NCBI GenBank assembly: GCA_026713485.1
Contig: JAPOOK010000061.1
Location: forward strand, 1 to 59,616
Length of the DNA stretch: 59,616 nucleotides
Direction: 5' to 3'
Source of the DNA: Chloroflexota bacterium
GTDB taxonomy: Bacteria > Chloroflexota > Dehalococcoidia > UBA6926
Under the pieces are notes generated by a model. It saw only the letters and a list, made by a program, of their open reading frames with translations. It was not told the DNA's origin and did not search any database. A program made the translations under genes and the position numbers. Numbering within the stretch: the first letter of the stretch is position 1; every line of letters begins with the position of its first letter. This document shows positions 15,573 to 23,719 of this stretch, one piece after another.

Positions 15573-16949
15573 ATGGCGGCTTTTGATGTAATTGTTCTCG
15601 GGGCCGGTCCCGGCGGGTATGTTTGTGCAATACGAGCCGCACAACTGGGACTGAGCGCAGCCATTGTTGAGCCCGACGAACTCGGCGGCCTGTGCCTCAA
15701 TTGGGGGTGCATCCCATCGAAGGCCCTGCTGCGCAACGCCGACGTGCTCAATACGATCAACAATGCCGCGGACTTCGGAATCACTGTTGGATCGGTCGAC
15801 GCAAGCCTCGATCAGGCAATCACCCGATCACGCAGAGTTGTTCACCGGCTGGTCCGTGGAGTTACAAGTCTCCTGCGTTCAAACAATGTCACTGTCGTGA
15901 ATGGGCGCGGGACGTTGCTGGACTCGCACCGACTTCTCGTGGACACCGAACCGGAGCCGTTGGAGGCGAACGAGGCGATTGTCATTGCAACCGGGGCGCA
16001 GGAACGCGCGATCCCCGGCCTTGATGTCAATGGTGAAACGGTTGTGACAAGCAGGGAAGCGCTGGAGCGTCGTGACTTGCCGGAGAGAGTGCTCATCATT
16101 GGCGGCGGCGCGACGGGGTGTGAATTTGCCTATTTCTACCGTTCATACGGCAGCGCCGTGACGCTGGTTGAGTTGATGCCCAATCTGTTGCCGGGGGAGG
16201 ACACGGAGATTACGGCCGCGCTGAAGGACTCACTTACACGCCAGGGCATTGAGGTCCTGACGGAAAGCCGCGTGAATCGATTGACCAGCGGCGGGGCGGA
16301 ACTGGACGTTGCGGGAGCGTCGCGCATTATCCCATTCGATATGGCGCTCGTGGCCGTGGGGATGCAGGGTCGGACAGAAGGCCTGGGTCTTGATGCGGCA
16401 GGCGTTGCAACGGGACCGGGCGGCTATATCGAGTGTGACGACACCATGCAGACGAACATCCCGGGCGTGTATGCAATCGGTGACGTCACAGGACCGCCGC
16501 TCCTTGCTCATGCTGCGATGGCACAGGGGGTGCTGGCGGCGGAGGCTATTGCAGGTCGTGAGACCCAGCCGCTCATCAAGGAGGACATACCCCGGGCGGT
16601 CTACTGCCACCCGCAAGTGGCGAGCATGGGAATAACGGAGGCGCAGGCAGCAGAGCGTGGCATCACCGTCAATGTTGGGCGTTTTCCCTATCGCGCAAAC
16701 GGAAAGGCGCTGAGCCTGGACGACTATGCAGGGATGATCAAGGTGGTCAGCGACGCCGAAACAGGGGCGTTGCTGGGCGCGCAGATGGTAGGGCCGGAGT
16801 GCGCGGAACTGCTCGGTGAATTGTCCGTAGCGAAGCTGCTGGAGGCGACACCGCTGGAGATCGGGCGCGCCATTCATCCTCACCCCACACTTTCAGAAAC
16901 CCTGATGGAGGCGTCGCTTGCAGCTTTCGGCGAGGCAATACACATGTAG
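15573..16949 (+). CDS. lpdA: Dihydrolipoyl dehydrogenase (E3)
   Basis: A 458-residue FAD flavoprotein disulfide reductase that reoxidises dihydrolipoyl groups of E2 with NAD+. The FAD fold GAGPGGYVCA begins at residue 10, the redox pair is CLNWGC (Cys41, Cys46), the NAD-binding GGGATGCEFA lies near residue 177, and AIGDVTGPPLLAHAA is the second FAD motif. The C-terminal interface HPHPTLSE carries the His-Glu catalytic dyad. The ATG at 15573 is used; a TTG 18 bases upstream is a weaker start. It leads the complex operon: E1-alpha follows in 26 bases. Confidence 0.93.
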   Translation: MAAFDVIVLGAGPGGYVCAIRAAQLGLSAAIVEPDELGGLCLNWGCIPSKALLRNADVLNTINNAADFGITVGSVDASLDQAITRSRRVVHRLVRGVTSLLRSNNVTVVNGRGTLLDSHRLLVDTEPEPLEANEAIVIATGAQERAIPGLDVNGETVVTSREALERRDLPERVLIIGGGATGCEFAYFYRSYGSAVTLVELMPNLLPGEDTEITAALKDSLTRQGIEVLTESRVNRLTSGGAELDVAGASRIIPFDMALVAVGMQGRTEGLGLDAAGVATGPGGYIECDDTMQTNIPGVYAIGDVTGPPLLAHAAMAQGVLAAEAIAGRETQPLIKEDIPRAVYCHPQVASMGITEAQAAERGITVNVGRFPYRANGKALSLDDYAGMIKVVSDAETGALLGAQMVGPECAELLGELSVAKLLEATPLEIGRAIHPHPTLSETLMEASLAAFGEAIHM

Positions 16950-16975
16950 ACTCTGTGTATGGAGGCAGATCGCTT

Positions 16976-17956
16976 GTGAGCACATCGATAGACTCTACGC
17001 TTCCGCGTTCTGAGCTTTTGACAATGCTCAGGACAATGAAGCTGATCCGCCGGTTCGAAGAACGCAGCGCCGAGCACTACGGCCGCGGAAACATCGGCGG
17101 CTTTCTGCATCTGTACATCGGTGAAGAGGCCGTCGCCGTCGGTGTGATCTCCCCGCTGCGGGACGATGACAAGATCGTCACGCATTACCGCGACCATGGC
17201 CACGCGCTGGCGCGCGGGATGGACACGGCGGCATGCATGGCGGAGCTATTCGGAAAGTCGACGGGCGTGAGCGGCGGCAAGGGCGGCTCCATGCACTTCT
17301 TCGACGTCGAAAAGGGATTCATGGGCGGCCATGCCATCGTTGGTGGTCAGTTGCCGCTGGCAGTGGGGCTGGCATTCGCGAATCGCTATCGTGGCGAGGA
17401 CTCTCTCGTGGTGTGTTTCCTGGGCGACGGGGCGGTCAACGAGGGAGAATTCCATGAGTCGATGAACCTGGCTTCGCTGTGGAATCTGCCGGTCCTGTTC
17501 CTACTGGAAAACAATGGGTTCGGCATGGGAACACGCGTGGAGCGAGCGTCGGCACAGCCTGTCATCCACCGCCTTGCCGACCGCCACAACGTGCGCAGTC
17601 ACCGCGAGGAAAACGGTCAAGACGTGTTCGCAGTACGAGAGGCGGCGCTGGACGCTATTGAATACATCAGGGACGGAAACGGGCCGTACTTCCTGGAGGT
17701 CATGACGTATCGCTTCCGCGGGCATTCTATGGCGGACCCGATTGAGTACCGCCAGCAGCACGAGGTGGAACCGTGGCTGGAGTTGGATCCAATAAAGCTG
17801 CTTTCCGATCGACTGCTTGCAAATGATCTGACGACGGCGGACGAGATTAACGCCATCGACGAGGACGTGGAGAACGAGGTGAACGAGGCGATTCAGTTCG
17901 CGTTGGAGTCCCCGTTCCCCAAGCCGGACGAACTATATTCGGACATTTACGCGTGA
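16976..17956 (+). CDS. pdhA: 2-oxoacid (pyruvate/acetoin-type) dehydrogenase E1 subunit alpha
   Basis: A 326-residue thiamine-diphosphate enzyme that decarboxylates the 2-oxoacid. The E1-alpha signature HYRDHGHALARG, the GSMHFFD and GGHAIVGGQLP loops and the ThDP/Mg motif (GDGAVNEGEFHES, ending in ENNGFGMGT) are present, as is the regulatory-loop-like YRFRGHSMADP. The short N-terminus without extension is typical of pyruvate or acetoin E1-alpha rather than branched-chain types. The GTG at 16976 is chosen over the GTG at 16955 because GGAGG lies 10 bases before it. E1-beta follows after 10 bases. Confidence 0.9.
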   Translation: MSTSIDSTLPRSELLTMLRTMKLIRRFEERSAEHYGRGNIGGFLHLYIGEEAVAVGVISPLRDDDKIVTHYRDHGHALARGMDTAACMAELFGKSTGVSGGKGGSMHFFDVEKGFMGGHAIVGGQLPLAVGLAFANRYRGEDSLVVCFLGDGAVNEGEFHESMNLASLWNLPVLFLLENNGFGMGTRVERASAQPVIHRLADRHNVRSHREENGQDVFAVREAALDAIEYIRDGNGPYFLEVMTYRFRGHSMADPIEYRQQHEVEPWLELDPIKLLSDRLLANDLTTADEINAIDEDVENEVNEAIQFALESPFPKPDELYSDIYA

Positions 17957-17966
17957 GGAGTCAGAC

Positions 17967-18938
17967 GTGGCGCAACTGACATATCGCGATGCGATCCGCG
18001 CCGGGTTGGAGGAGGCGCTCCGGTCCAATCCTGAGGTGTTCATCATGGGTGAGGACGTGGGCGCCTACGGCGGTTCCTATGCTGTGACCAAGGGCTTCAT
18101 GGAGGAGTACGGCGAGGAACGCATCATCGACACACCGATCGCGGAATCCGGTTTTGTCGGCACGGGAATCGGCGCGGCGATTGCGGGCATGAGCCCTATC
18201 GTCGAAATTATGACCATCAACTTCTCGTTGCTGGCGATGGATCAAATCGTTCACATCGCGGCGAAGGCTCGGTATATGTCCGGCGGACAGATCAGCGTGC
18301 CAATTGTGATTCGAACGGTAAGCGGTGGCGGGAACATGCTCGCCGCAACTCACTCACAGAGCCTGGAGGGATGGTACGCGCGTGTACCGGGGCTCAAGGT
18401 GGTGACGCCGTCCAACGCGGCGGACGCGCTGGGACTGCTGCGGTCTGCAGTCGCCGACCCGAACCCCGTGATGTTCGTGGAGCATTCGCTCCTCTATGGG
18501 AGCCGCTCAGAGGTGCCGGATGAGCACTACACGATACCCTTTGGCTCGGCGCGCGTAGCGAGGAGTGGGGCCGACGTCAGCATCATTGCTTATTTGAGAC
18601 GGGTTCCCATCTCTCTGCAGGCGGCGGAGCTGCTGGAGGATGACGGCATTGATGCCGAGGTGATCGACCTGCGCACCCTGCTGCCGCTGGATACACAGAC
18701 GTTCATCGATTCCGTCCACAAGACGAATCGGGCAGTCGTTGTCGAGGAGACGTGGGAGTTCGGCGGGTTCGCGGGCGAGGTTATTGCGCAGATCAATGAG
18801 AAGGCGTTCGACTCGCTGGACGGGCCCGCGCTGCGGGTCGGCGGGGCCAATGTGCCGACGCCGTATTCCCGACCGCTGGAACTGCTGACGATACCGACGC
18901 CAGAGATGGTGGCGGACAAAGTTCGGAGCCTGTTCTAG
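17967..18938 (+). CDS. pdhB: 2-oxoacid dehydrogenase E1 subunit beta
   Basis: A 323-residue E1-beta that completes the alpha2beta2 decarboxylase. It begins with LTYRDAIRAGLEEALRSNPEVFIMGEDVG, where the Glu that activates ThDP lies, and contains RIIDTPIAESGFVGTGIGAA and the FVEHSLLYG region. The C-terminal transketolase fold (VIDLRTLLPLDTQTFIDSV, VVEETWEFGGF) is complete. GTG start with GAGG upstream. E2 follows after 24 bases, so stoichiometric expression of the complex is likely. Confidence 0.92.
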   Translation: MAQLTYRDAIRAGLEEALRSNPEVFIMGEDVGAYGGSYAVTKGFMEEYGEERIIDTPIAESGFVGTGIGAAIAGMSPIVEIMTINFSLLAMDQIVHIAAKARYMSGGQISVPIVIRTVSGGGNMLAATHSQSLEGWYARVPGLKVVTPSNAADALGLLRSAVADPNPVMFVEHSLLYGSRSEVPDEHYTIPFGSARVARSGADVSIIAYLRRVPISLQAAELLEDDGIDAEVIDLRTLLPLDTQTFIDSVHKTNRAVVVEETWEFGGFAGEVIAQINEKAFDSLDGPALRVGGANVPTPYSRPLELLTIPTPEMVADKVRSLF

Positions 18939-18962
18939 GTCGCATCGAAGGGAGAGGCAGAC

Positions 18963-20303
18963 GTGGCAAGTGACGTAATCATGCCGCAGATGGGCTTCGA
19001 CATGACCGAAGGAATGGTTGTGCGGTGGCTGAAGCACGAGGGCGATACGGTGACGCGCGGTGAGATGATCGCGGAGATCGAGACGGACAAGGCGACCGTT
19101 GAGCTTGAGGCGTATGAGTCCGGCGTGATGGCCCGCATCCTGGTACCCGAGGGCGTCATGGTGCCCGTCGGTGAGACGATTGGCCTGATTACGGCGCCGG
19201 GGGAGGATGTCCCGGACGTTACAACGCCCACGCTGTCCCCACCTGTTGCGGCCCCGCCCGCAGATTCTGCTCCGCCCGCGCCCCCGGCCCCGCCGGAGCC
19301 TGTTGAGGCTGCCCCCGTTGCTGAGGCCAACAGGGGGGAAGCGCCGTCGACAGGCGCGCCGGTGACTCCCGTGGCACGCCGAATAGCCGAGCAGGCAGGC
19401 CTTTCCGTGGCAGAGGTGCAGGCCAACGTGACCGGCACAGGTCCCCGCGGACGAATCACGCGGGGCGATGTTGAAGCTTATCTGGAAGCTAGAGGGGCCG
19501 CACAGCCGGAGTCTGTCACTCCTCAAGCGCCTACACAGGTTGAGCCAGTTGCCCCGGAGCCTGTACCGGACGGTGGACTAACAGTCGCCGAGCCGCCGGC
19601 GGCGGGCGCGGTGGGGATAGTGGTGCCGGCGGGACTCCCGCCGATGCGGCAAGCGATTGCGCGGCGAATGTCCTTGAGCAAGCTTACCGCGCCCCACTAT
19701 TACGTGACCGTAGAGATCGACATGACGCGCGCCATTCAGATGCGCGCGGAGATCAACGAGGAGTTGGACGCGGAGAGCCGTGTAACGGTAAACGACCTCG
19801 TTATCAAAGCCGTCGCCATGGCCCTGCGTTCGCATTCGCATTTTAACGTGACCGTTCAGGCCGAGGGGATTATTCCGAATCCGACCGTTGACGTGTCCAT
19901 CGCTGTGGCAATGGACGGGGGCGGGCTCATTGCGCCGTCGATGCCGGATATTGGCGATGCGAGCCTTGTCGATACCGCAGCGCGATCGCGGGACCTGTCA
20001 GGGCGAGCGCGCGAGGGGCGGCTGCGTCCGAACGAGGTGAGCGGAGTGGGATTCGCGGTGTCCAACCTGGGCATGTATAACGTGAAGGATTTTGTCGCGA
20101 TCATCACGCCGCCGAACGCAGGCGCGATTGCGGTGGGGTCAGTGCAATCAACGCCGGTTGTGCAAGACGGCCAGGTGGTTGTGGCAGAGATGATGTCCGC
20201 GACGCTGTCTGCGGATCACCGAGCGACGGACGGCGCGGAGGGCGCTCGGTTTATGAACGAGGTGAGGCGGGTTCTGGAACGGCCGTCGCTTCTATTGCTC
20301 TAG
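18963..20303 (+). CDS. pdhC: Dihydrolipoamide acyltransferase (E2)
   Basis: A 446-residue E2 core. It has one lipoyl domain (residues about 3-77, lipoyl Lys in EIETDKATVELEA), a Pro/Ala linker, a peripheral-subunit-binding domain (TPVARRIAEQAGLSV to GRITRGDVEAYL), a second Pro/Ala-rich linker and a catalytic CAT domain ending in LSADHRATDG with the His and Asp of the active site. A single lipoyl domain is the minimal E2 form. The stop codon lies in CTAG shared with the stop of the opposite-strand gene (20300-20303). Confidence 0.92.
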   Translation: MASDVIMPQMGFDMTEGMVVRWLKHEGDTVTRGEMIAEIETDKATVELEAYESGVMARILVPEGVMVPVGETIGLITAPGEDVPDVTTPTLSPPVAAPPADSAPPAPPAPPEPVEAAPVAEANRGEAPSTGAPVTPVARRIAEQAGLSVAEVQANVTGTGPRGRITRGDVEAYLEARGAAQPESVTPQAPTQVEPVAPEPVPDGGLTVAEPPAAGAVGIVVPAGLPPMRQAIARRMSLSKLTAPHYYVTVEIDMTRAIQMRAEINEELDAESRVTVNDLVIKAVAMALRSHSHFNVTVQAEGIIPNPTVDVSIAVAMDGGGLIAPSMPDIGDASLVDTAARSRDLSGRAREGRLRPNEVSGVGFAVSNLGMYNVKDFVAIITPPNAGAIAVGSVQSTPVVQDGQVVVAEMMSATLSADHRATDGAEGARFMNEVRRVLERPSLLLL

Positions 20304-20680
20304 TTTCCCGGGCTTTCGAGTTCGATGTCTTGCGTGGGCGGCGGGGTGTGGGCGTGACCGTGGCCGGCAGCCATTTCGCCGGCCTGGATGAAGGCGTTGA
20401 GGGCCTCGAGAACGAAGTTCTGGGGGGAGAGTCCAACCTCCCTGGATAGATCCTTGATCTGCTTGGCCAGAACACCACTGAACGAGACGACCAGTCCCTC
20501 CTGGTGCGCCCATGCATCCAGCCTTTCGACCTGATCCGGGCGGACCTGGAGAATCACTTCTCCATCATCGGGGCGCGTGGCGCGCCCGCGCATGATGCTG
20601 ATGCCACCGGGGGCAGTTTCAGCCCACACGTCACCATCATCTGACCGGGAAATGACAAAACGCCCGGGGTAGAGATTCAT
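20300..20680 (-). CDS. Small protein of unknown function
   Basis: A 126-residue protein with no recognisable family. The N-terminal half is beta-rich (MNLYPGRFVISRSDDGDVWAE). The C-terminal half has helices (DQVERLDAWAHQ, SGVLAKQIKDLSREVGLSPQNFVLEALNAF) like a small DNA- or protein-binding domain, followed by a His- and Pro-containing tail. The ATG at 20680 has GGGAG 8 bases upstream and is preferred to the ATG at 20695. It is convergent with the E2 gene and overlaps it by 4 bases. Not enough is visible to guess a role. Confidence 0.6.
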   Translation of the reverse strand: MNLYPGRFVISRSDDGDVWAETAPGGISIMRGRATRPDDGEVILQVRPDQVERLDAWAHQEGLVVSFSGVLAKQIKDLSREVGLSPQNFVLEALNAFIQAGEMAAGHGHAHTPPPTQDIELESPGN

Positions 20681-20738
20681 GCCCTGCACTCCCATCCTCT
20701 GATTAGCAGTCTCGTTAGACTCAGCGGTTGTCCTCGCG

Positions 20739-20768
20739 TGGACACGTTTGCTGGCCTGCTTGTATACT
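20739..20768 (+). promoter_or_regulatory. Promoter upstream of the A-type Fe-S gene
   Basis: TGGACA (20739-20744), 18 bases, TATACT (20763-20768). Both hexamers are close to consensus. It would give a leader of about 45 bases before the GTG at 20820. Confidence 0.45.
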
Positions 20769-20819
20769 GCCCTAAATTGGCGTTGTGTCGTATGTTCGCG
20801 TCATCGGAGGGTGAAAACA

Positions 20820-21263
20820 GTGATTACTCTGACTGAGTCGGCTGCGGAGAAGATTCTCGACCTGTTCAAGGAGCAGGAGTCCGAGGGCGCAGCGTTGCGC
20901 GTGTTCGTCAAGGGTGACGATAACGGGCAGCCCGCGTACGGCATGGCCATTGAGCCTGACCCAAGTGACGCGGATGAAGTGATTGAGAACTTCGGCGTCA
21001 AGGTGGTCGTGGATGAGGAGAGTCTCCCGTGGGTCATCGGCTCCGAGATTGACTTCATTGACAGCCTTGAGCGGACGGGCTTCACGATTCGCAACCCCAA
21101 TATGGGCGGGGCATGCGGCTGCGGTGGCGGCGGAGCGTGCGCGTGCGGTGGCGGCGGCGCAGAGGCCGGGGCATGCGCGTGCGGCGGAGCCGGCGCGGGA
21201 GCCTGCCAATGCGGGGCAGAAGAGACTGCCGAAGAGACGGCGGGAGCCGCCCACGCTCACTAA
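20820..21263 (+). CDS. A-type Fe-S carrier (HesB/IscA/ErpA-like) with CxC-repeat tail
   Basis: A 147-residue HesB-like protein: VITLTESAAEKILDLF at the start, FGVKVVVDEESLPWVIGSEIDFID in the core and GFTIRNPNMGGACGC at the place of the family's C-terminal CGC motif. Two things are odd. The first conserved Cys of A-type carriers (in GxCxG after the first strand) is absent, with KGDDNGQPAYG there. The tail has expanded to four CxC motifs (CGC, CAC, CAC, CQC) in a Gly/Ala-rich stretch, then Ala/Glu/Thr and a HAH end. Start GTG 20820 lies 9 bases after GGAGG and matches the family N-terminus; the GTG at 20811 abuts the ribosome site. Role as a Fe-S carrier or metal-binding variant is inferred. 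Confidence 0.85.
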   Translation: MITLTESAAEKILDLFKEQESEGAALRVFVKGDDNGQPAYGMAIEPDPSDADEVIENFGVKVVVDEESLPWVIGSEIDFIDSLERTGFTIRNPNMGGACGCGGGGACACGGGGAEAGACACGGAGAGACQCGAEETAEETAGAAHAH

Positions 21264-21286
21264 CCTTCCACGAGATTGCGAGAATC

Positions 21287-21318
21287 GAGGGGAGCCAATT
21301 GGCTCCCCTCTTTCTTTA
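21287..21318 (+). terminator. Rho-independent terminator after the A-type Fe-S gene
   Basis: A perfect 24-base palindrome (21287-21310, centre AATT) is followed by TTTCTTTA. It ends the Fe-S gene transcript before the two-component system. Confidence 0.88.
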
Positions 21319-21410
21319 CAGTGCCTTAATACAGGCATAACACCACCATCATGAATCACGAAGCTGTCCCTGTATGATGACAATACGAAGCGCGTTGAAC
21401 GGAAGGCGAA

Positions 21411-22106
21411 ATGACAATCGCCGAGACATCCATCCTGATTGTTGATGACGAGCCCGCCCTGCGGGAGGCGCTGACGTATTCTCTCAGTCGCGAGGGGTAC
21501 GCAGTAAGTTCCGCCGCCACCTCCGCGGAGGCATTCACGAAGATTGATCGGCAGATGCCGAACTTCATCGTCCTCGATCTCGGCTTGCCGGACGCGGACG
21601 GTCTTGAGTTGTGCCGACGGGTTCGCAGCCGCAGTTCCGTGCCGATCCTGATGTTGACGGCGCGGCAGTCCGAGGTAGACAAGATCGTCGGGCTGGAGAT
21701 GGGCGGCGACGATTACATGACCAAGCCGTTCTCCATGCGCGAGCTGCTTGCGCGCATCAAGGCGATCCTGCGCCGCTCATCACAAGAGACCAATGCGAGG
21801 CAGATGGACACCATCGAGTTCGGCGAGACGGTCATCGACCGCCTGGCGCATCGTGTGACCCACAACGGCGAGGAGATTACACTAACGCCGCTTGAGTTCG
21901 AGATGCTGTCGTTCCTGGCGGAGAATCGCGGCATCGTGTTCAGCCGTGAAACGCTGCTGGACCGGGTCTGGAAATACTCGTATCCCGAGGGAAGCCGCAC
22001 GGTTGACGTGCACATGCGGTGGCTGCGGCAGAAGATCGAGGATGATCCGGCTCGTCCGAAGATTCTCCTCACCGTGAGGGGTGTCGGCTACAAACTGGAG
22101 GCGTGA
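21411..22106 (+). CDS. OmpR/PhoB-family response regulator
   Basis: A 231-residue regulator. The receiver domain has the acidic pocket (VDDEP), the phosphoacceptor Asp in VLDLGLPDADG, the Thr in MLTAR and the Lys in MTKPFSMREL. The C-terminal winged helix (TLTPLEFEMLSFLAENRGIVFSRETLLDRVW and VDVHMRWLRQKIEDDP) is the OmpR/PhoB DNA-binding type. The sensor kinase starts directly after the stop codon (TGA ATG), so the pair is translationally linked. The resemblance to PhoB-PhoR is general and the signal is not known. Confidence 0.92.
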   Translation: MTIAETSILIVDDEPALREALTYSLSREGYAVSSAATSAEAFTKIDRQMPNFIVLDLGLPDADGLELCRRVRSRSSVPILMLTARQSEVDKIVGLEMGGDDYMTKPFSMRELLARIKAILRRSSQETNARQMDTIEFGETVIDRLAHRVTHNGEEITLTPLEFEMLSFLAENRGIVFSRETLLDRVWKYSYPEGSRTVDVHMRWLRQKIEDDPARPKILLTVRGVGYKLEA

Positions 22107-23513
22107 ATGCCCCGGTTAATTCAGGGCCGTATCGGGTTGGTCCTGTGGGGCGCCCTGCTTCTCGGTCTCATCACAGTCGCGATTATTTTCTGGATTCAGC
22201 TGGGACGCCTCGGGGAAGACGCCGGAGGAGCCGACGTCGAGCCCTATCGGCGCTTTCTGCTGTACGCGTCGATTGCCGCGGGCATCCTCATTGTCCTGCT
22301 CCTGGTGGTTACGAGGCAGCGCATGGCCGCCCCCTTACGCCGTCTCGCCCGGGAGCTCCGGGCAGGCCAACCGCCGGTCGTAGAGGATTTTGCCACGGCG
22401 ATTTCCGAGGTACGTGACGTAGCCCTGTTGATCAGCCGCCTGATGCAGGAGGAGCGCGGCATTAGCAGCGTCGTAGAAACCCAGCAGACCCGGCTCGCCT
22501 CCATCCTGGACAACCTGAGCGTTGGGGTAATCGTGCTTACGGACGATGAGCGGGTGCTGATGGTGAACGCGGCGGCGGCGCAGCTGTTCGGCTTCACGCA
22601 ACAGGTCGATGAGACAACCACGCTCATTGGATTGGCGCGCGACTATGAGGCGGCGGAGATTGCACGCCGCGCCCTGCGAGAGCAGGCCACGGCGGTGGGT
22701 GAAATAACGCACGGCGGCGAAACCGTCCAGACAACGCGACTCGTTGCGTCTCCGTATCGAGAGGGCAGACAAAGGCGGGTCCTACTGGCGGCGTACGACG
22801 TGTCCGAGGAGCATCGCGCGCAGCGGCTGCGGCACGAGTTTCTCGCGAATGCGTCACACGAGATTCGTACCCCGCTCGCCGGCATCCAGGCAACCCTTGA
22901 GACGCTGGACCTGGGGGCAATCGATGATCCTGACGCGGCGAGGCCCTTTGTTTCAAGCGCGCTTGTGGAGGTACAGCGGCTGACGACATTCGTGGAGAGT
23001 CTACTTGACCTGTCGCGGATGGAAATGGGGTGGACGCGCCTGACTCTGCAGCCACTTGCCGTTGGGGACGCAATCGACCGATGCGTCGGAATTATGGCAT
23101 CAATGGCGGCACGGGCCGATATTGAACTGGTTGTTGACATTCAACAGGGACTGCCGGAAATCAGTGCAGACCCTGATCGACTCTACCAAGCGCTTGTCAA
23201 TCTTGTGCATAACGCCATCAAGTTCACACCCGCGGGCGGGCGAGTGACTCTTGCGGCTGACAGCAGCAACGGTTCCGTGTGGCTCCGTGTCAGAGACACA
23301 GGCATTGGGGTTTCCCCAGACGACATTTCGATGCTCATGGATCGCGTTGGTCTGGGCGATGAGAGCGGAATGCGGGGGGGAGGATTGGGGCTCGCTATTG
23401 TGAGACAAATCGTCGAGGCCCACCAGGGTGAGGTACACGTCGAGAGCGACGTCGGCAGAGGGTCTGTTTTCTCACTGCGTTTGCCTATTGCAAGGGACGG
23501 CGACTCGGAGTAG
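22107..23513 (+). CDS. Sensor histidine kinase (PhoR-like)
   Basis: A 468-residue membrane kinase. Two N-terminal spans (about residues 10-32 and 50-70) enclose only a short outside segment, so the signal may be sensed in the membrane, by a partner, or by the PAS domain. A HAMP-like region, a PAS domain (about 130-235; LDNLSVGVIVLTDDERVLMVN), a HisKA domain with His in NASHEIRTPL and an HATPase domain (NLVHNAIKFTP, DTGIGVS, GGGLGLAI) follow. All catalytic boxes are intact. It directly follows the cognate regulator gene. A short external loop plus PAS resembles PhoR-type phosphate sensors. Confidence 0.9.
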   Translation: MPRLIQGRIGLVLWGALLLGLITVAIIFWIQLGRLGEDAGGADVEPYRRFLLYASIAAGILIVLLLVVTRQRMAAPLRRLARELRAGQPPVVEDFATAISEVRDVALLISRLMQEERGISSVVETQQTRLASILDNLSVGVIVLTDDERVLMVNAAAAQLFGFTQQVDETTTLIGLARDYEAAEIARRALREQATAVGEITHGGETVQTTRLVASPYREGRQRRVLLAAYDVSEEHRAQRLRHEFLANASHEIRTPLAGIQATLETLDLGAIDDPDAARPFVSSALVEVQRLTTFVESLLDLSRMEMGWTRLTLQPLAVGDAIDRCVGIMASMAARADIELVVDIQQGLPEISADPDRLYQALVNLVHNAIKFTPAGGRVTLAADSSNGSVWLRVRDTGIGVSPDDISMLMDRVGLGDESGMRGGGLGLAIVRQIVEAHQGEVHVESDVGRGSVFSLRLPIARDGDSE

Positions 23514-23576
23514 ATTCATCGCTCCACCCGGAATGCCAAGGGGCGTTGTTCCGTTGCTGGCAGAGGGCTCAAATAA

Positions 23577-23605
23577 TTGCCGCGCGGGGGTTCGGATGGT
23601 ACACT
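23577..23605 (+). promoter_or_regulatory. Promoter of the nusA-infB operon
   Basis: TTGCCG (23577-23582), 17 bases, TACACT (23600-23605). A start near 23612 would give a leader of about 108 bases that contains the terminator-like hairpin at 23644. Confidence 0.5.
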
Positions 23606-23643
23606 TTGGCACAGAAGGCAACGAGAACCGCGCGTAATGAGAG

Positions 23644-23676
23644 GTGGGGCGGCAATCCCACTTTTTTTATTAGTGG
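23644..23676 (+). promoter_or_regulatory. Leader attenuator upstream of nusA
   Basis: GTGGG (23644-23648), an 8-base loop and CCCAC (23657-23661) followed by T7 (23662-23668) form a short intrinsic terminator. CCACT (23658-23662) can instead pair with AGTGG (23672-23676), which would break the terminator stem. This layout inside the leader of a transcription-elongation-factor gene suggests attenuation, possibly autogenous. Confidence 0.45.
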
Positions 23677-23719
23677 AACTAGTTGCGGGGGAGTGTCAGG
23701 CAACCGAAATGAGGCAGGT

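Noticed and set aside
18507-19526. 339-codon open frame on the minus strand across E1-beta and E2
   Set aside because: It crosses the gap between two certain genes on the other strand, and its sequence is low-complexity His/Arg/Gly-rich.
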